From Hybos culiciformis (taxonomy: Eukaryota; Arthropoda; Insecta; Diptera; Hybotidae): 64,000 bases of DNA. Of this stretch, positions 48,281-62,450 are shown piece after piece; the first letter of the stretch is position 1, and each line of letters begins with the position of its first letter. Under the pieces are notes generated by a model. It worked only from the letters and a program-made list of their open reading frames with translations, searched no databases and was not told where the DNA came from. The position numbers and the translations under genes were made by a program. The DNA is taken from contig OZ023273.1 of assembly GCA_964007475.1 (NCBI GenBank), positions 134,637,308-134,701,307 of the forward strand, read 5' to 3'.

Positions 48281-51200
48281 AATAAACTTAGTAATTTTAA
48301 AGGCATTAAATATTTAATTAAAAAATAGATATTTATATAAGAAATTATTGAACATATCAGCATTATTATAAAATTCACAAACATTAATTTTTCCAGATAT
48401 TATGAATTTCATAGGACATTACAAAGATATCTTGTGAGTGATTTTTCTTATCATTTCTAAGTATGTATAAATGAACTAAGTAATTATTATTATTAATCTT
48501 TCTCATTTAAGGTTTCCCATGTAATTAAAACTTTGAAAGATATTATAAAATTCCCAAAGATTTAATTTAGTTTTTTAATATCATTTTCTTAGAAATCGAG
48601 AGCTAATCTGAAGTTGTTCACGTACAATTTATTTATTTTTAATTATTAGGTGTATTATAGATATATCAACAATAAAATTCAAATTTTTGTGCACCTGAAG
48701 GCATTAATAAAACTGATAATATACAAGAATCTCTGTTAAATCATCTATTTAACGTCATTACAACATGAACCATTGTGACGATTTTGAAAATTAATAGTTA
48801 AATGGTAACTAGAAATTTTTATAAATGATAGAAAAATATAAATTAAGCTTTGTCGCCTGAATCTTAAAATGACAAAATATGCTGTTCAAACTAAATTGTT
48901 TACGATCGACGGACGTAATAGAAAACCTGTTACCTTTCTGTTTAATTTAGTAAAATTAAAATCAAAAATGTAAACAGAATTTTTATTTCATATTTTATCT
49001 TGAATTATAAATAGTTTTTCATGAGTTTTTCCCTACATAGATGAATGATCAATTTAAAGATACAATTGTTGCATAAATAACATAATTTATATACTGCAAT
49101 CTTAAAAAACAAAATACACAATGGAAGCTTAATATTGATGTCAACGTCCAAAAAAAAGTTTGTCGGCATTTAAATAAAAAAAAATGTCTTCTATAAATAA
49201 ATAAATTATTCTTATTTTTAATGCTGTCTACTCATTTTGTAAGTATTTTTCATGTCCATATCAATTAAAAAAAAAATGTATTCATTAATTTAAATCAATT
49301 TAGTTTAAAAAATTTATTAAATAATGTAAATCAAATATATTATCCCGAAACTTCGAAGGCAACTAACTTCTTTTTTAACATTTTATTGAAAAAATCTAGA
49401 TTAATTTAATTTCAAAACCTTCACATAAATTTCGCCCATAATAAAAAATGACGATTTATATATATTAACATTTTAATTTAATACAGAGTGTTTTAATAAT
49501 CCAATATTTGACTAGAATTGAAACGAATTCTTCTTTCTTCTTGATGGTTTTATAAAATGCCAAATTACATAAAAACTCTTTATTATATATATATCATTAA
49601 TCCGAAATACGGGATTTTTTTTGAATATTTGAATCATTTTTAACAATTCATAAAATAAAACCTTAACCCATTTATGTTAATATTACTTAAACGTGTGCAC
49701 ATTTTTATTAGAACAATAGTATACTATGATCGTATCATTCAATAGTACAGGTTTTAATAATAAAACCTGTTGAATATTATAAGCTCATAAAAGCTTTATG
49801 CTGGCATTTAAAATTTTAATAAAATATTTTTATATATTTTGCGTTGTTTTGTCAATAATTAGATAAATTAGTAAAAATAAATAATTCATTTAGAAAGTGT
49901 TCGCAATTGTGCATTAATAATTGCATTTCGAGAATATAAATTGATTTCCGAGCGAATAATTAAAGAAAATATCATAAAAAAATTTTAAAATAATAATAAG
50001 TTGTACCTATATCTCTTATTATATTTAGAAAAAAAAAACTAAATTAATTCATTCTTGTTTTACGTCATTTATCTTGGCTTCTATGAATCATATTTACAAA
50101 TTTCTGTATCTTAATTCAATAATATTTTTCCTAAATAAACGTAATTAAAAAAAACTAACAAAACCGGAAAAAATAGGATTATTGAATTTTTTCACTATCA
50201 TTTACGTGATAACAAATTTTGAAGATTGTTTAATGTTCGTAAATGAATCATTGATTTATTGTTTTCAAAAACTTATGAATAATTTAAGGTTCTGCATCCA
50301 ATACAATTTATATGTACTGTATATATGTAATGCGGATGCAGATAATAGAAATACAAATTTTTACATCTGTCAGGTGCAGGAAAAATTTAATCGAACAAAT
50401 TTAAAATTAAGCTATTCTGTATTGTATGTGATAAATAATGTACCTATAATGTATATCTCTATGATAAATTTTGAAAAAATGTATTCGCAGTACAATCACG
50501 CAAGCAATGAAGTATATATAATTTTTATTTAAAGAATATAAATATTAACGAAATTAAATTGGCATATGACCTTTCAGCAACTTAATTAAAACTTTTTTTT
50601 TTTATGATCGGCCGCATCTAACGTTGAATTGACTGTAAAGAAACTCTCTGAAAAATCAAAAAATTAAATTATTTACGATGCTCAAACGGTTTAATTTAAT
50701 TTAAAATAAAAGTTTAAATTTTGTTATAGTGCATATATGTAGATATTTTTAATGTTCTATGTTGAATTTATAAAAATTTTATAAAATGTGTAACATAATA
50801 TTCTTCTATTTTTTTAAGAAAGAACCACAAAATATTCTATAACGTTTCTATTATTTCAGTTAAGGATTTTAATCTCTAAATTAAGTAATATTATTTATAC
50901 ATAATATGTATAATATAGATGTAGGTATACTATGTACCTACAATTATACATTTAAGGAATATCGAAATCTTTTAAAAGTTTTAAAAAACTGCAATATATA
51001 ATTTTAATATTAACTCGAACTCCCAAACTTTTAATTTACGACCTACGTCAAAGAACGTTATTGCTAATATTTGGCATTCAAAGGATTAAATTCGAATAAG
51101 TCATATGTGAATAAAAATTGATAAAAAAATTATAAAAGGTTTTTGTGCCTAATTTGTTGTTATAGGGTTAGGAATCATCGATGTGACAAAGTAGCGTATA

Positions 51201-52256
51201 TGAAATAAGAGATAAATTTTCAACAAGAACAAGTCGCTTTAATTAATGAAAATCAAATTATTTTAAGTTTTTTAGCGGATATTTTACTGATAGTTATTTC
51301 CCATAAATTTCAAAGCGAATAATAATTTATTGCCGAATAACAATAATTTTCCCAGGAACATTATATTTAAAAAGAAAATAAAATAGTTAATTTATTATGT
51401 GTAGTTTTTGTAAATGTTATGGCTTCATTATTACGCATTACAGTAACTTTATTTCTATGTCTTCTTGTTAACTTCATGTAATTTAAGAATTAATTCGTGT
51501 GGAAATATATTTACAACTAGCTAACTAAACTGTTACTTTTTGGAGAAAATATTAAGGTCTTTAATTAATAATTTAAATTTTACATTGCGAAGAACATACA
51601 GTACCTTTCTGCATTAAGGATCATAATTATAGAATCCATAATTATGTGAATCAGACAAATTTTTAAAATTTATTTATATAAAAAAATGTTTAATCGAAAA
51701 CCTTGAAGTTTGTAGTTGTTTTCTAACTAACTCAGATGTAAAAAATGTTAATGTAATAAAAAAGTTGAATTTAGAATTTTAGATAAAGATATTTTCTAAA
51801 AAAAATTATGTATACAATTCAACTCTTATTCAGTTTTTCCCCCCTATTATTATTTTGTAAAATTTTGAGTGAAATAGGAATAACAATTTTTTTTTTTCAA
51901 AAAATTCTCCATTCGATAGTTAATTTTATGTATATTGATTACGTCGCAAAATTTTCTCCTTCTTTAAATGACAAATTTTAGAAAAAATTACGACAGAATT
52001 ATTATTCACACAATCGCATTTCCATTTTATGCTTATTATGTTATTTTAAGATAAAATTTATGCTAAGTTCGCTGTATGGAACGTTAAATAATTTTGGTAT
52101 CGAAAATCGCTAATTATTAAAAATTTTTGATTATATTAATTAAATTGTATCATGTTAGTTCATTTTGTATCTATGTTTATACAATATTTTTTTGCACTTT
52201 TTTGTATTTTTATTTGAGGGTTTTAGTAAAACGAGACAAAATGTTTTCCATATATT

Positions 52257-52318
52257 GATAATTATATAATGCATTGATGCATTGATAATTATATAATGTG
52301 ATAATTATATAATGCACA
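52257..52318. repeat. short tandem repeat of TGATAATTATATAATGCAT
   Basis: About three imperfect copies of TGATAATTATATAATG with GCAT or TG linkers. Confidence 0.8.
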
Positions 52319-53364
52319 TAATGCACAAATAATTTACCCTAATCTTTAACAATTACAATTAGTAACAATTAAAAATTGAGTTCCCTTATTTTCTACATGT
52401 ATCAGATGCAACGAAACTAAGTTATTCGATATTTTCTGTTTAAAAACTACGAGTAACGCAACAGCATTCCAGTAGCAGTATGCAATAATGACAATATTTT
52501 TAAATTATTCGTTTTTTTTTTAAGTTAACTTTGTGTATTTTAATGCAAAAACAAAATGCATAAATTAAATGATATTTACGTCCGCCACCTTCACCTCGCA
52601 GTAAATTGAATAATAAAAAACCATACTTAACGTATACACATTATAAACTTGTATAATGTACGTATTATATACTACACACTATAAATGCATGCTTTTTTTT
52701 CGCAAAATGTGTAACATATTTTTCGTTTATAAACATTCATAATAATAATGTGTAAAAATGCATAAATAAACTAATAAACGGGTAAGCGTAGGCGCAAATA
52801 GTATTAAATTTAAAGTTTAAAATTGCTTTATGCTAACTTTATGCAATTGATTTGTGTTCAAGAACATGAACTACACACAACTTTACAAAATGTCAACAAA
52901 AAAACAAATTACATTCATTCACAATGTTTATTTTCATATTCAATCATCTTTGTACATAGGTAAGGTGTAAATTGCTTAGTTTTTTTTTTCTAATTTTTTA
53001 TAGTTAAAGGAAAGGTTTTTACGCGTTCTTGAATTATTTAAAAAAATTAAATAAAACCCTATTTCTTTCAAATACTTTAATTATGGTTCTTCTTATTTCC
53101 GTATTAAACTTATATGTACATTGTACATACTTATCTTATTCCGAATTGTACTATGGAATGTTTGTTATTTTAATTTTATCATTTTCAATTCCGAATTTTA
53201 ATTTTGTTGTTAAAAATTTTTTTTTTTGGTTTGAAAAATTAATATAATCACAAAATTAAGCATTGTTGTGAAAAGTATATTACATGTATTGATATAATAC
53301 AATATTAATGTTTTGTATATTTTCTCATATTTTCTCATTTTTTTATTAAGGCTGTCAAATAGTT

Positions 53365-53550
53365 TTACTGATAGTTATTTCCCATAAATTTTTTCTCTGG
53401 TACGACTCCAACAAAATATTGATAAAAAATTAAATTTTTAATAATAGTGCGCTTAAAAAAAAGCAGATGTTCTGCAACAAATGTGTTAAACTCTTCACTT
53501 ATTATTTTTTGTTCTTTTTTAAAACAAAAAATGAAATTAAATGTGCACAT
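53365..53550 (-). pseudogene. possible decayed repeat ORF
   Basis: The frame contains EEFNTFVAEHLLFFKRTI and PEKKFMGNNYQ, which is more protein-like than its surroundings, and its 3' end overlaps a 29-base sequence repeated at 51283. It is likely a fragment of a transposon ORF, family unknown. Confidence 0.25.
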
Positions 53551-56500
53551 TTGAATACAACATCGATATAGCTATTTTGTAAATTTGTGTCATAAAATAA
53601 TTATGAGAAAATTTTTAAAAAATAATCCTTTTTTATCCTTTTAATTAAAGATAAAAAAACGTTTTATATACTGAACAAGCCTTTACCAATCAAATGTTAA
53701 GCGTATTTATAAAAGTTAGAAAAAAAAAGATTTTCAATATTAAATTAGTAATTAATGTAACATAACTGAAAAAATTGAAAAAAAAAACTCGAAACTTCAA
53801 AACTAAGGCAAAAGGTAGTTGAGTCTCAAATTATCAAATATTATAGAATAAAGTTGAAATAAAAATAAAAAAAAGTTGAATATAATGTAAGATGTATCAA
53901 AGTTCCAATATGTACAAAATAAAAAAAAATAATAATAATTTTACATATATAAATAAAATTTATATATTATATATTTTTTTTATGATTTTTGCATTGAAAT
54001 ATTAATATAGAAAATGAACTTACTAATTTTATTTCACATAAATTTTTATCACAATAATCGCGCCTTTTTTTTATTTTTTTTATTTTAAAGAGTTTTCGAA
54101 TCTACGCAAAAAAAAAAACACAAAATTAATATAAAAGTTAAATATAAATACAAATTACAAATGCATAATACATAAAATGTGTATATTAGGCATGTGAATT
54201 TTTTTTTTATAAAAATAAAATTTATCTTCCTTTGTTTTAATTTTTATTTTTTATTTTTTTACAAGACGGTAAATTTATAATTTTTTTAATTTTCATTTAT
54301 ATTTAAATTCAATAATCATTCTATTTATATAATATATAATGAATTAAAAAAAATATATTTAATTATATTATAATTAAAAAATAAACAAAACAATTTGATT
54401 TTTTAAGTGATCACCGCCTTTATTTATTTATAAATTTAATTTTTAATATCCAGCTTTCTAACGATATCCACCGTTCAATGTTCTGATAGCAACTGGTTTC
54501 ATTTCATTCATTGAAATTGAAATTATAATGTATAAATGCGCGACGGTCTCTTACTTCGATTAATAAAAAATGTATTATTTTTATTTTATTTTTTTTCCTT
54601 TTAGTTTATTTTCACAATTCATTTTTATAATAAATACTTTTATATTAATTTTAAAAATAGTCCAAAAAAATTTCAGTTTTTTTAAAATTTTAGATATGAA
54701 TATCTTTATGGAATAGATTATTTAGTTTATAATTTATTTAGTTTTATAATTTAAATAAAAACAATCTGTAGAGTACTATCATTTTAATAAATTAAAGAAG
54801 TTAATAATTAGTAAAATTTAGCTTCTTCAATTGTGCTCGTTATCTTCTTGAAAGTTGTTTGTCCTTTGTTAATATTTTTGATAATCCTTGGTATATTGCT
54901 TAATTTTTTTTTTAAATTAATTTATTTAAGAACATTACAAAGGTACTGTAGATAAATACCAGTAAAATTTAATAAAACTGTCAATAACGGTGGAATTAGG
55001 ATTATTCCTTCAAAGTTATCACTTTAGGTAATCAAGACCACAAAATTATAGATATTTCCATATTACTACTGGTGTATAAGTTCTTAATATCTTAAGATAA
55101 GGTATTTGAAATATAACGTAATTGTCATTTTAGAGTATAGTATAGTGTAATATAATATATAAAATATTCAATCAGTAATAAAGTCAAAACACTCATTATG
55201 CTCAGTTCAAAACTCATTCTCCAGTTTGCTCAAAAAGACAAATATATGTTTGATATGTATATGTACTTGTATTATGTGATTTGTTTAGCTTGTACTGAGT
55301 TTTAAACTCAAAGGAATTAATTGATTTAGATTTTACTAATTTTCAAAGCGTATATGAAGTAATAAACTAATTAAACGTGTAAAATTTTATGTTTGTAGGT
55401 TATTTGGAATATTTTTTTAAAATATCAGGGATCAGATTCATAAATTCAGAAATTTCTGTACAATTTTTCAGATGTTGCTATTAATAGTGATAACAACGGA
55501 ATGAAACAGAAAACGATTTATAGAACTTATAATCCAAATTTCAAAATATATCGTTACGTTTTTGAAATATATAATGAATTTTAATGATCTCTTCTACTAC
55601 GTCTTCAACTATACAAAAATATTATTTGGGAGTAGTATATAGTAATTTTTGGTGTGTAAACAAAAAAAAACTTTAATTAAACTTTATTTGAGATATTTGA
55701 AAAAAAAAAAGCATAATATACACAAAAGTGTACGAAGATTTTTCTGTTTTTCAAAAATTTATCAATCACACTTACAACAAATTAATTAATTTGTGAACTT
55801 TGAATTACATATTGTTAAGAATTTATTGTTTATAACTTAAATTTTTCCTAACTCTTAAATTATAATGGAAAATAACTAAACTTTTAGAATATAATTATAT
55901 TCATTCTCATTATGATATGAAATTAAACCGTAGATACCTTCTTAGTATCAACAAAATTTAAAATAAAAATAGAAAAATCTCTTAAGTATTATTTTGTATT
56001 ACATAATTTAGTGCATAAAATGCATTATGTTTTTTAAATTGTCTTAAATTGATAATTACAATTAAATAAATATATGTTTATGCGAAAAAAAAAATTTTTA
56101 AGTTCATATTAAGTGCAGTGCATTCGTCTACCTTGAATAAATCAAAAAAGATTTAAAAAATTAGGTGAAATTAATATAATTTTAAAGAAGCGCATGCATA
56201 TATGAAGTAGGTGCTGTAATATTTGTAAAATCCGCAGTGTGCATAATGTATCAATTGTATTGTGACTTATTCTGCTTATTCTTTAGTATTTTATTTTTAT
56301 TTTTATTCATATAGTGACATTTTTTTTTAAATACTTTGCATTGACTTTCTCGCGTTAATTGATTGATTGATTGATTTTCCCGCAAAATATGAAGTGGAAA
56401 TTGACCTAATTCCCGTCATTCGATCAAGATGAAATTTGGCATCTCGACCCATAGTCGTTCATAATGTATTATAGCAATATTTCAGCACGACGTTTTAGGT

Positions 56501-57649
56501 TGTGTTTTTTTTTAATTTCAGGCAGATTTGGAACTTTTTTTGTTATTCAACTTATAAGAAATCGCTAACTCATTTTAATCTTATATATTCATACGTATAA
56601 ATAAGTAATTTTTTAGAAAGCGTTCTTTAAAAATGTTTGTTAGACTTTTAGTTCAGTTCCCTTCGCAAGGCCGAAATTGATGCCATAGAACTATGTTTTA
56701 CGCTCCTACTTGTAATGATAAATGTGTCTTTAGATATTCAGATTATGACTGCAAAGACTAACGACGACGCGCAAAGCTAATAAAAAATTATTTTTCCCAC
56801 TCGGTACACTCATCCAATTTTGAAATATATATTGAAACAGAAAAATTTATTTCTTTACGTATAATGTACTTGTACATATTATTTTTTCATTATCTGTCAG
56901 AACTTTTTCCTAATTGGTGGCTGAAAATTGACTTCGATAGAAGGTTTTCGAAGGTTTCGAAGTCATAGGAAGTTAAAAAAAATAATTAATGCCATATTCC
57001 AGTTACAGTTACCCTATCTTTTTCAAACATCATTATTAATATAGAAAATATTAATATTGACTAAATGTAGGTATCTTTATTTATATAAAAATATTAAAGC
57101 TTTCATGGCAAATTTTCTAACACGATGACGATAATAAAGCAAAAGTACTGATGTTCTTTTTAAATGAGGACATCTGTCCCAAAAAAATAAATTTATGTGA
57201 ATATTACTTTATCAATGTATGTATTAAGTAATTTATTATCCAAATATACTCATATCCGAAGCCATACGTTAAGAAAGCTTACGTATGTAAAATATTGTAA
57301 AAGTAGGAACATCAATTACAATATGTACATTTTTATGGAAGTTAAAAAGTTATTGCAACGACATTTTCATTCATCATTCAAAATTTATTATTATCCCAAA
57401 TAAAAATATCAACCAAGATCAATAATATTATATGTAATGTTTATAATATTATATATACCTACTATTCCTGGATATGACGTATCTATATTTCATTAAAGGT
57501 TTTTCTTTTTCTTTTATTTAAAACTCAAAAACTTTTGAATAAATGCAGATTCGACATATCCAGAAATAGTTATCAATTTAAACATAAAAAGCATAAAATG
57601 GTCGTTTGGACAAATAGTAATGCGATCGACGAATTATGTTATAAAAAAT

Positions 57650-57653
<4 letters not shown>

Positions 57654-57726
<73 letters not shown>
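57654..57726. repeat. (TA)n microsatellite
   Basis: About 36 uninterrupted TA dinucleotides. The Tyr/Ile frames on both strands are artefacts of it. Confidence 0.98.
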
Positions 57727-57733
<7 letters not shown>

Positions 57734-58769
57734 AACATACGTCATATGTACGTGAGCGCAAGACTTCGCAAAATCGGTTAGAAGGCAGTAGATAAAATCT
57801 ATCAACAAACAAAGCTTCTGACCTTAAGTAAAATCGCTAAAAATTTTATCCAAACAAATTAATTTTTGAAATTATTTTTGAACTTACAATAATTATTATT
57901 TAACTTGATTTTTGTGCTTCCTTATAAAATAGGTAGTCTTTTTTAGAAATTTTGATAAAAATTGTCAAATACACAGAAATAAGGATCATATTACAAGAAT
58001 TACAAATTAACATTATGTATAATAATAAATATAAATAATATGGTATTGACCCAACTATCTAACGATGACGTAAAAAAATGTTCAGTTCACTCCAGAAATT
58101 TAATCTTCTTACCTAGTTTAAAATTATTTATCTATCTACATATTATATCTGTTAATTGTTATTAATTACGTTTGTACATATTATTATTTTATGTTATATT
58201 GTGTATAGTTTCTTTACTAGCAACTCTACCTAGAGGAATTGAAATGGGAAATAAAATTCAGACAGATCGTCATAGTAAGTATTCAAAATGAGTTTGGGTA
58301 GTGTTAGTGTGTACCTACTATTGATTACAAAAAATTTTGTTTCGGAAAAAGAAACAACTTTTTAAATTTAAATTGTAGCACATTGATGTAGGTATATCTG
58401 AAAAAACTTGATGGAATAAAGATTATAGTAAAAAAAATCAATTTCAGAAATTTTTATATCGAAGATCTATCTCTACTTATTATAAAGAGCTAATCGTACT
58501 AAAGTTCGATTTGATCTATATACAAATAGCAAGCAAGGGTATTCAAAAATTATACTTACCTACATGCTGCATGCAACTATCTTTTTTCAATGTTGGTATT
58601 TTTTTAATTTTTAATTCCTTTTTAGAGCACTTCATATAAATGTTTATAATAAAAACCAGTTCAACATATAATTTAAAAAGGATAAAACAAAATACCTATA
58701 TGTGAAAATTATGATTCATAAAATAATAAAATAACATAAAGCAAGGCGTTAAGACGGTTATTGACTGCG

Positions 58770-58777
58770 TGACGTCA
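58770..58777. promoter_or_regulatory. CRE/ATF palindrome upstream of WASHC3
   Basis: TGACGTCA within GCGTGACGTCATGC, about 240 bases before the WASHC3 ATG and inside a locally GC-rich patch (58745-58850) that is the likely promoter. This octamer is the consensus CREB/ATF site. Confidence 0.45.
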
Positions 58778-59009
58778 TGCTAATGTTACGGCAAAATTAT
58801 GTTTATCTCGTACCGAAAACGTGACGCACTTCCTTGGAATTGGAGAGATATCTTAAAGTATACCATAAAAACATATGTTTTTGACATTTCATTTGTTATT
58901 TTGTTAAATTCCTTTTAGAAGGTTACATACAAACAAAAAAAATAAATTGAAATTTTTTAAAAACAAAAAATAAGATAAAGATAATTTAGAAAATTATATT
59001 TGAAAAAAT

Positions 59010-60152
59010 ATGGATATTGATACAACTTCGATTTTGGGAGGTGAAATTAATAAATCACAAGTTAGTAGAATAGATAATAGAATAACATTATATTTATATG
59101 GTACTGGCAAAATGTAATTAATATTATACCGCTGACATTGTATTAATAATTTTTTTTTTTAATTCAATTGATTCGAAATGAAACTATTCGTAAGAAATTA
59201 TTTTATAAGAAGGGTTCTTGTTCATTTCGCTTATTTATTCGAATATCAGAAGTACACAAATGCAATTTTAGAGGATTAAAGAACTAGAAAAGTCGCTGTT
59301 GTAATAAAAAAAATACGAAACTAAGTTCAGAAAACTAATAAAAATAATTTAATATGTTTAAACTTTGTTAAGGATATTGATCAAAAATAAAATTAATTAC
59401 CTACCTACCTAAAATTATTTTACTTTGTATCAATTTAATTAATTGTATTTTTTTTATTTCAGGTTCCACCGATTGAACAGAAGAGAATCTTAGCCTTTGT
59501 AATACCTATAAATTATACTTATATCAATTATCGTTTGAACTTTTGTAAAAAAAAATTTATTTTAAATTTTTTAGGTAAATCATTTTATTTTAACCACCTG
59601 TACATTTTTAAATAATTTTGCTCTTCAATGTGACAATAGTTTTATAGAAATTGAAAGAAAATTACAAAAAATTGAGGCTGCTTTAATTATTGTGGAGGAG
59701 AAGGTTTGTTTGACACGTATTGTTTTGTGGGTACTTAATATCTGAAAATATGAATTTCTAGCTATCATCTATTCCTGGCTTAGAAACACCGAAACTGATA
59801 GAATCCCTTCCAGATGTTTTGGTTGATACAGAAAAAGTGAAGGAAAACGAAATGCCTGCCGTCGAAGATAAGAAAGACGACAATGATGAGAGCTCTGAGC
59901 AAACCAAAGCAATAGTAGGAATTAAAGCATCTGTTGACATTAGATATAAGAAGTATTTTAAAATGCTGCAATTTGGTGTGCCTCCACCTGCTGTGAAACA
60001 AAAAATGGAATCTGAGGGTCTAAATTCTAGCGTTTTAGAGTAATAATTTGTTCGAGAAAAACATAAAAACAAATTTTCATATTGCTTTCCTTTTTAGTAC
60101 ACCGGATTTAATTTTATCAGACGGAATTGCAAATGAAGAAATGGAACCTTAA
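59010..60152 (+). CDS. WASHC3: WASH complex subunit 3 (CCDC53)
   Basis: Five exons (59010-59060, 59463-59498, 59575-59703, 59762-60039, 60098-60152) join in phase to 182 residues. The core VPPIEQKRILAFVNHFI, FLNNFALQC, FIEIERKLQKIEAALIIVEEK and LSSIPGLE matches the CCDC53/DUF2360 family. A charged low-complexity linker follows (EDKKDDNDESSE). The C-terminal YKKYFKMLQFGVPPPAVKQK motif and LDTPDL end are also conserved. The central helix is a coiled coil. The protein is a small subunit of the WASH regulatory complex on endosomes, which activates Arp2/3 for actin-dependent sorting. Exon 4 is spliced at GTTTTAGA|GTAATA; reading on without that splice would stop at once. AATAAA lies at 60217-60222. 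The gene converges on RpL36A, about 590 bp away stop to stop. Confidence 0.93.
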
Positions 60153-60216
60153 AATCTAAATAATTTTTTAAAATTTAGTTTGTTAACACTCATTAGTCTT
60201 AAGTGCGATTAAATAC

Positions 60217-60222
60217 AATAAA
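60217..60222 (+). terminator. poly(A) signal of WASHC3
   Basis: AATAAA lies 65 bases after the stop codon. Confidence 0.7.
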
Positions 60223-60742
60223 TTTACATGGAATTGTTTTTAAAAGATCAACTTTTTTTTTTAACATGTTTTGTTTTTAGTCTTTCAAATTTAATATGCA
60301 TTTGTTACAGTTCTTTATAGAATTTTGGAATTTTTACACTTCTAAAAATTAAAAACAAACTCAATTTTACATTTTACTACAAATTTTGAATCTATAGTAC
60401 TTTAGGCGAAAAACTTACTTTAGAATTAAATGTCCGTGGCTTATAGAGTGAAATTTGTAAAACAAAATGTAGATAAACACTAATGAACTATTGATTTTTT
60501 TTTAATTATTAAGAAACATATGAATATTAAATTTTAATTGTTTGCTGTTACCAAACTTTTACATCTCAAAAATTTACTTCATGAGAAAAATTAATCAAAA
60601 TATATTTCTTTAATCCTTTAATCTTTTGTTTTCCTTTTTCTTTTCTTAGAACAGTAAAAAAAAAAATTGTAATTGTTTTTCTTTTAGGTTTCAGTTATTT
60701 TATTTTATTTTTTTAATTAAAAAAAAAATGAACAATAAGGAT
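60223..60742. other. spacer between convergent genes
   Basis: AT-rich 3' flanks of WASHC3 and RpL36A. No other feature seen. Confidence 0.6.
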
Positions 60743-61879
60743 TTAGAATTGAATCATTTGTCCTTTACGTTTCTTATCACCACCTAATTCAAAATGTTTA
60801 CAACGTTTAAGTGCGCTTTGTTTGCGATATTTACATTCAGTACATTCCATACGCAATACAATTTTCTTCGTTGTTTTAGCCTAAAATAAATTAAAAAATT
60901 ATTTCGATTGAATTTTATAGAAATGTTTTTGCAGAATATTAGATTGTTTGCGAAATGTTTGAAAAAGGTTTTTTATAACATTTTAATATAATAATTAAAT
61001 ATTTTTTTTTTCACCTATTTCATTTAATTAATATCGCATATTTTTTCCCACCGAAAAGCTTAAAATTTTCAACAGAAAAACTACGATCCGGTTCTACAAA
61101 TATGCAAATTCGATAATGGTTAAACCTTTGACTTCAATTTCTATAAAGCTTCAAAAAAATTTTCCCTCCTAATTTTTTTAAATTAATTTTTCCTTCTTCT
61201 GACTGAATTTATATTTTTTTTAATGGTTGAGAAAATTTATCTTGACAGCACCGTAAAGATTGAATTTTTTTACGAAGGCTTACTAAATCATCCAAATGTA
61301 TCAATTAGTCCAAATGAATTTTTAACAAGACAAAGTTTTGTTTAAAATATTTTTAACACCATGAATTCATGAAAACGAAAGAATTTCAGAAATTCGATCT
61401 CATAATGGTCGAAACTCATGACATTAGTAAAGTTGGTTGCTTGAGGTTGAACAGAAAGAGTTCTCGATTTTTTTTTTGGTTTTGTTCATAGAATAAATAT
61501 TTTATTTTACCTTCTTTCTGAAAATTGGTTTTGTTTGACCTCCGAAACCTTGTTGTTTTCTATCGTAACGTCTTCTGCCTTGGGCACCTTTACGTTCCTT
61601 CGATTTTTTGTACTGGGTCACTTTATGAAGTTTGTGACATTTGCATTTTTTGCAAAAAGTACGACGCTGTTTTGGTACATTCACCTAAAAATATAAAAAA
61701 ATAATTATCAATTTTCACCGGAATTTTTTTAATTTAAAATTAAGTATATTTCCAAAAATTTTTACAATTTACAAAAATTTAAACTTTATTCTTATTCAAA
61801 TTTTAAGTTTTATTTAATTTATAGAATTTTAAATCATCGATGAAATAAAATTAATTTTATTAAAAAAAAATCGTACCAT
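60743..61879 (-). CDS. RpL36A: large ribosomal subunit protein eL42 (RpL36A/L44)
   Basis: Coding exons 61879-61877, 61684-61511 and 60880-60743 give 104 residues, the usual length. The first coding exon is just ATG. The protein begins [19 protein letters not shown] and contains [20 protein letters not shown] and [13 protein letters not shown]. The C-terminal part has [13 protein letters not shown] and [19 protein letters not shown]. Cysteine pairs C-x2-C (TFCKKC) and C-x2-C (ECTEC) form the zinc site. It binds 28S rRNA near the E site of the 60S subunit. A TCT-type pyrimidine initiator at 61902-61916 and a CRE palindrome at 62009-62016 lie upstream, as expected for a ribosomal protein gene. 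No damage seen. Confidence 0.98.
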
Positions 61880-61901
61880 TTTGCTTTTAATAAAAACAAC
61901 A

Positions 61902-61916
61902 GGAAAAAGAAAAGGA
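61902..61916 (-). promoter_or_regulatory. TCT/TOP-like pyrimidine initiator of RpL36A
   Basis: On the minus strand TCCTTTTCTTTTTCC lies 22-37 bases before the ATG. Ribosomal protein genes in insects start within such a polypyrimidine TCT motif, which also gives the mRNA its 5' TOP end. Confidence 0.6.
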
Positions 61917-62008
61917 TAGAGAATTGTCAGAAATGACACTTATTATTTTCATAAAAATAAAACACAAAATTTTATTGAAGTTGGCTGTGGTTAATAAATT
62001 TTATTCAA

Positions 62009-62016
62009 TGACGTCA
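62009..62016. promoter_or_regulatory. CRE/ATF palindrome upstream of RpL36A
   Basis: TGACGTCA lies about 95 bases upstream of the pyrimidine initiator, inside AATGACGTCACACCGG. Confidence 0.4.
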
Positions 62017-62051
62017 CACCGGTTTGTTTACTTCAAATATTAAATTTAGCA

Positions 62052-62070
62052 GTGTGTTGTGTGTGTGTGT
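62052..62070. repeat. (GT)n microsatellite
   Basis: GTGTG and TGTGTGTGTGTG with one TT interruption. Confidence 0.85.
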
Positions 62071-62336
62071 CCTTAATTTGGTGGAATTTGAATAGCAACA
62101 GAATAACAGATACGGTAAATTAAAAAAAATGCAAATTACCTTTTAATATTAAAAAAAAAAAGAAATATGAAATTTAATTAATGAAGTAATAACTTAATTT
62201 ATTTAATGTAAAAATGAAGAACAATTGTAAATAAAGTAAGTACCTACCTATAAATTCAGAATTCGGAAACTATGAAACAAACACATTAATTTAAAAAAAA
62301 AATGGATTAATTGTTCAAAATTAAAGCTAAAGTTCA

Positions 62337-62450
62337 AAATTGATGGGGGTAGAGGCGTTGCTCAAACCCCCAAAATAGGAAACCTTTTTTGGGCTCAACC
62401 TCCGTTGAGCAGATATTGCCTCCAAAATTTTCATATACCTATTATGGTGG
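62337..62450. mobile_element. old fragment of the GC-rich foldback element
   Basis: ATGGGGGTAGAGGCGTTGC followed by AAACCCCCAAAATAG, CTCAACCTCCGTTGAGCAGA and CCAAAATTTTCATA follows the same order as 13953-14062 of the full copy, with many substitutions. No ends or target duplication remain, so it is clearly older than the other two copies. Confidence 0.7.

Larger units (their letters stand above)
48288..59009. other. 10.7-kb AT-rich gene desert
   Basis: No gene can be supported. Items inside: a 29-base string shared by 51283-51311 and 53363-53391 (TTTTACTGATAGTTATTTCC core), so both lie in related repeats; a decayed minus-strand frame at 53365-53550; a small tandem repeat at 52257-52318; a repeat-like GC-richer patch at 56380-56540; a TA microsatellite at 57654-57726; and the WASHC3 promoter region from about 58740. 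Confidence 0.45.

Noticed and set aside
50182..50532. 116-residue plus-strand frame with an Ig-like FYICQV string
   Set aside because: It begins with TTG rather than ATG, has AT-driven composition and no splice or paired-Cys support; likely chance.
57535..57808. Tyr/Ile repeat proteins on both strands
   Set aside because: They are translations of the TA microsatellite.
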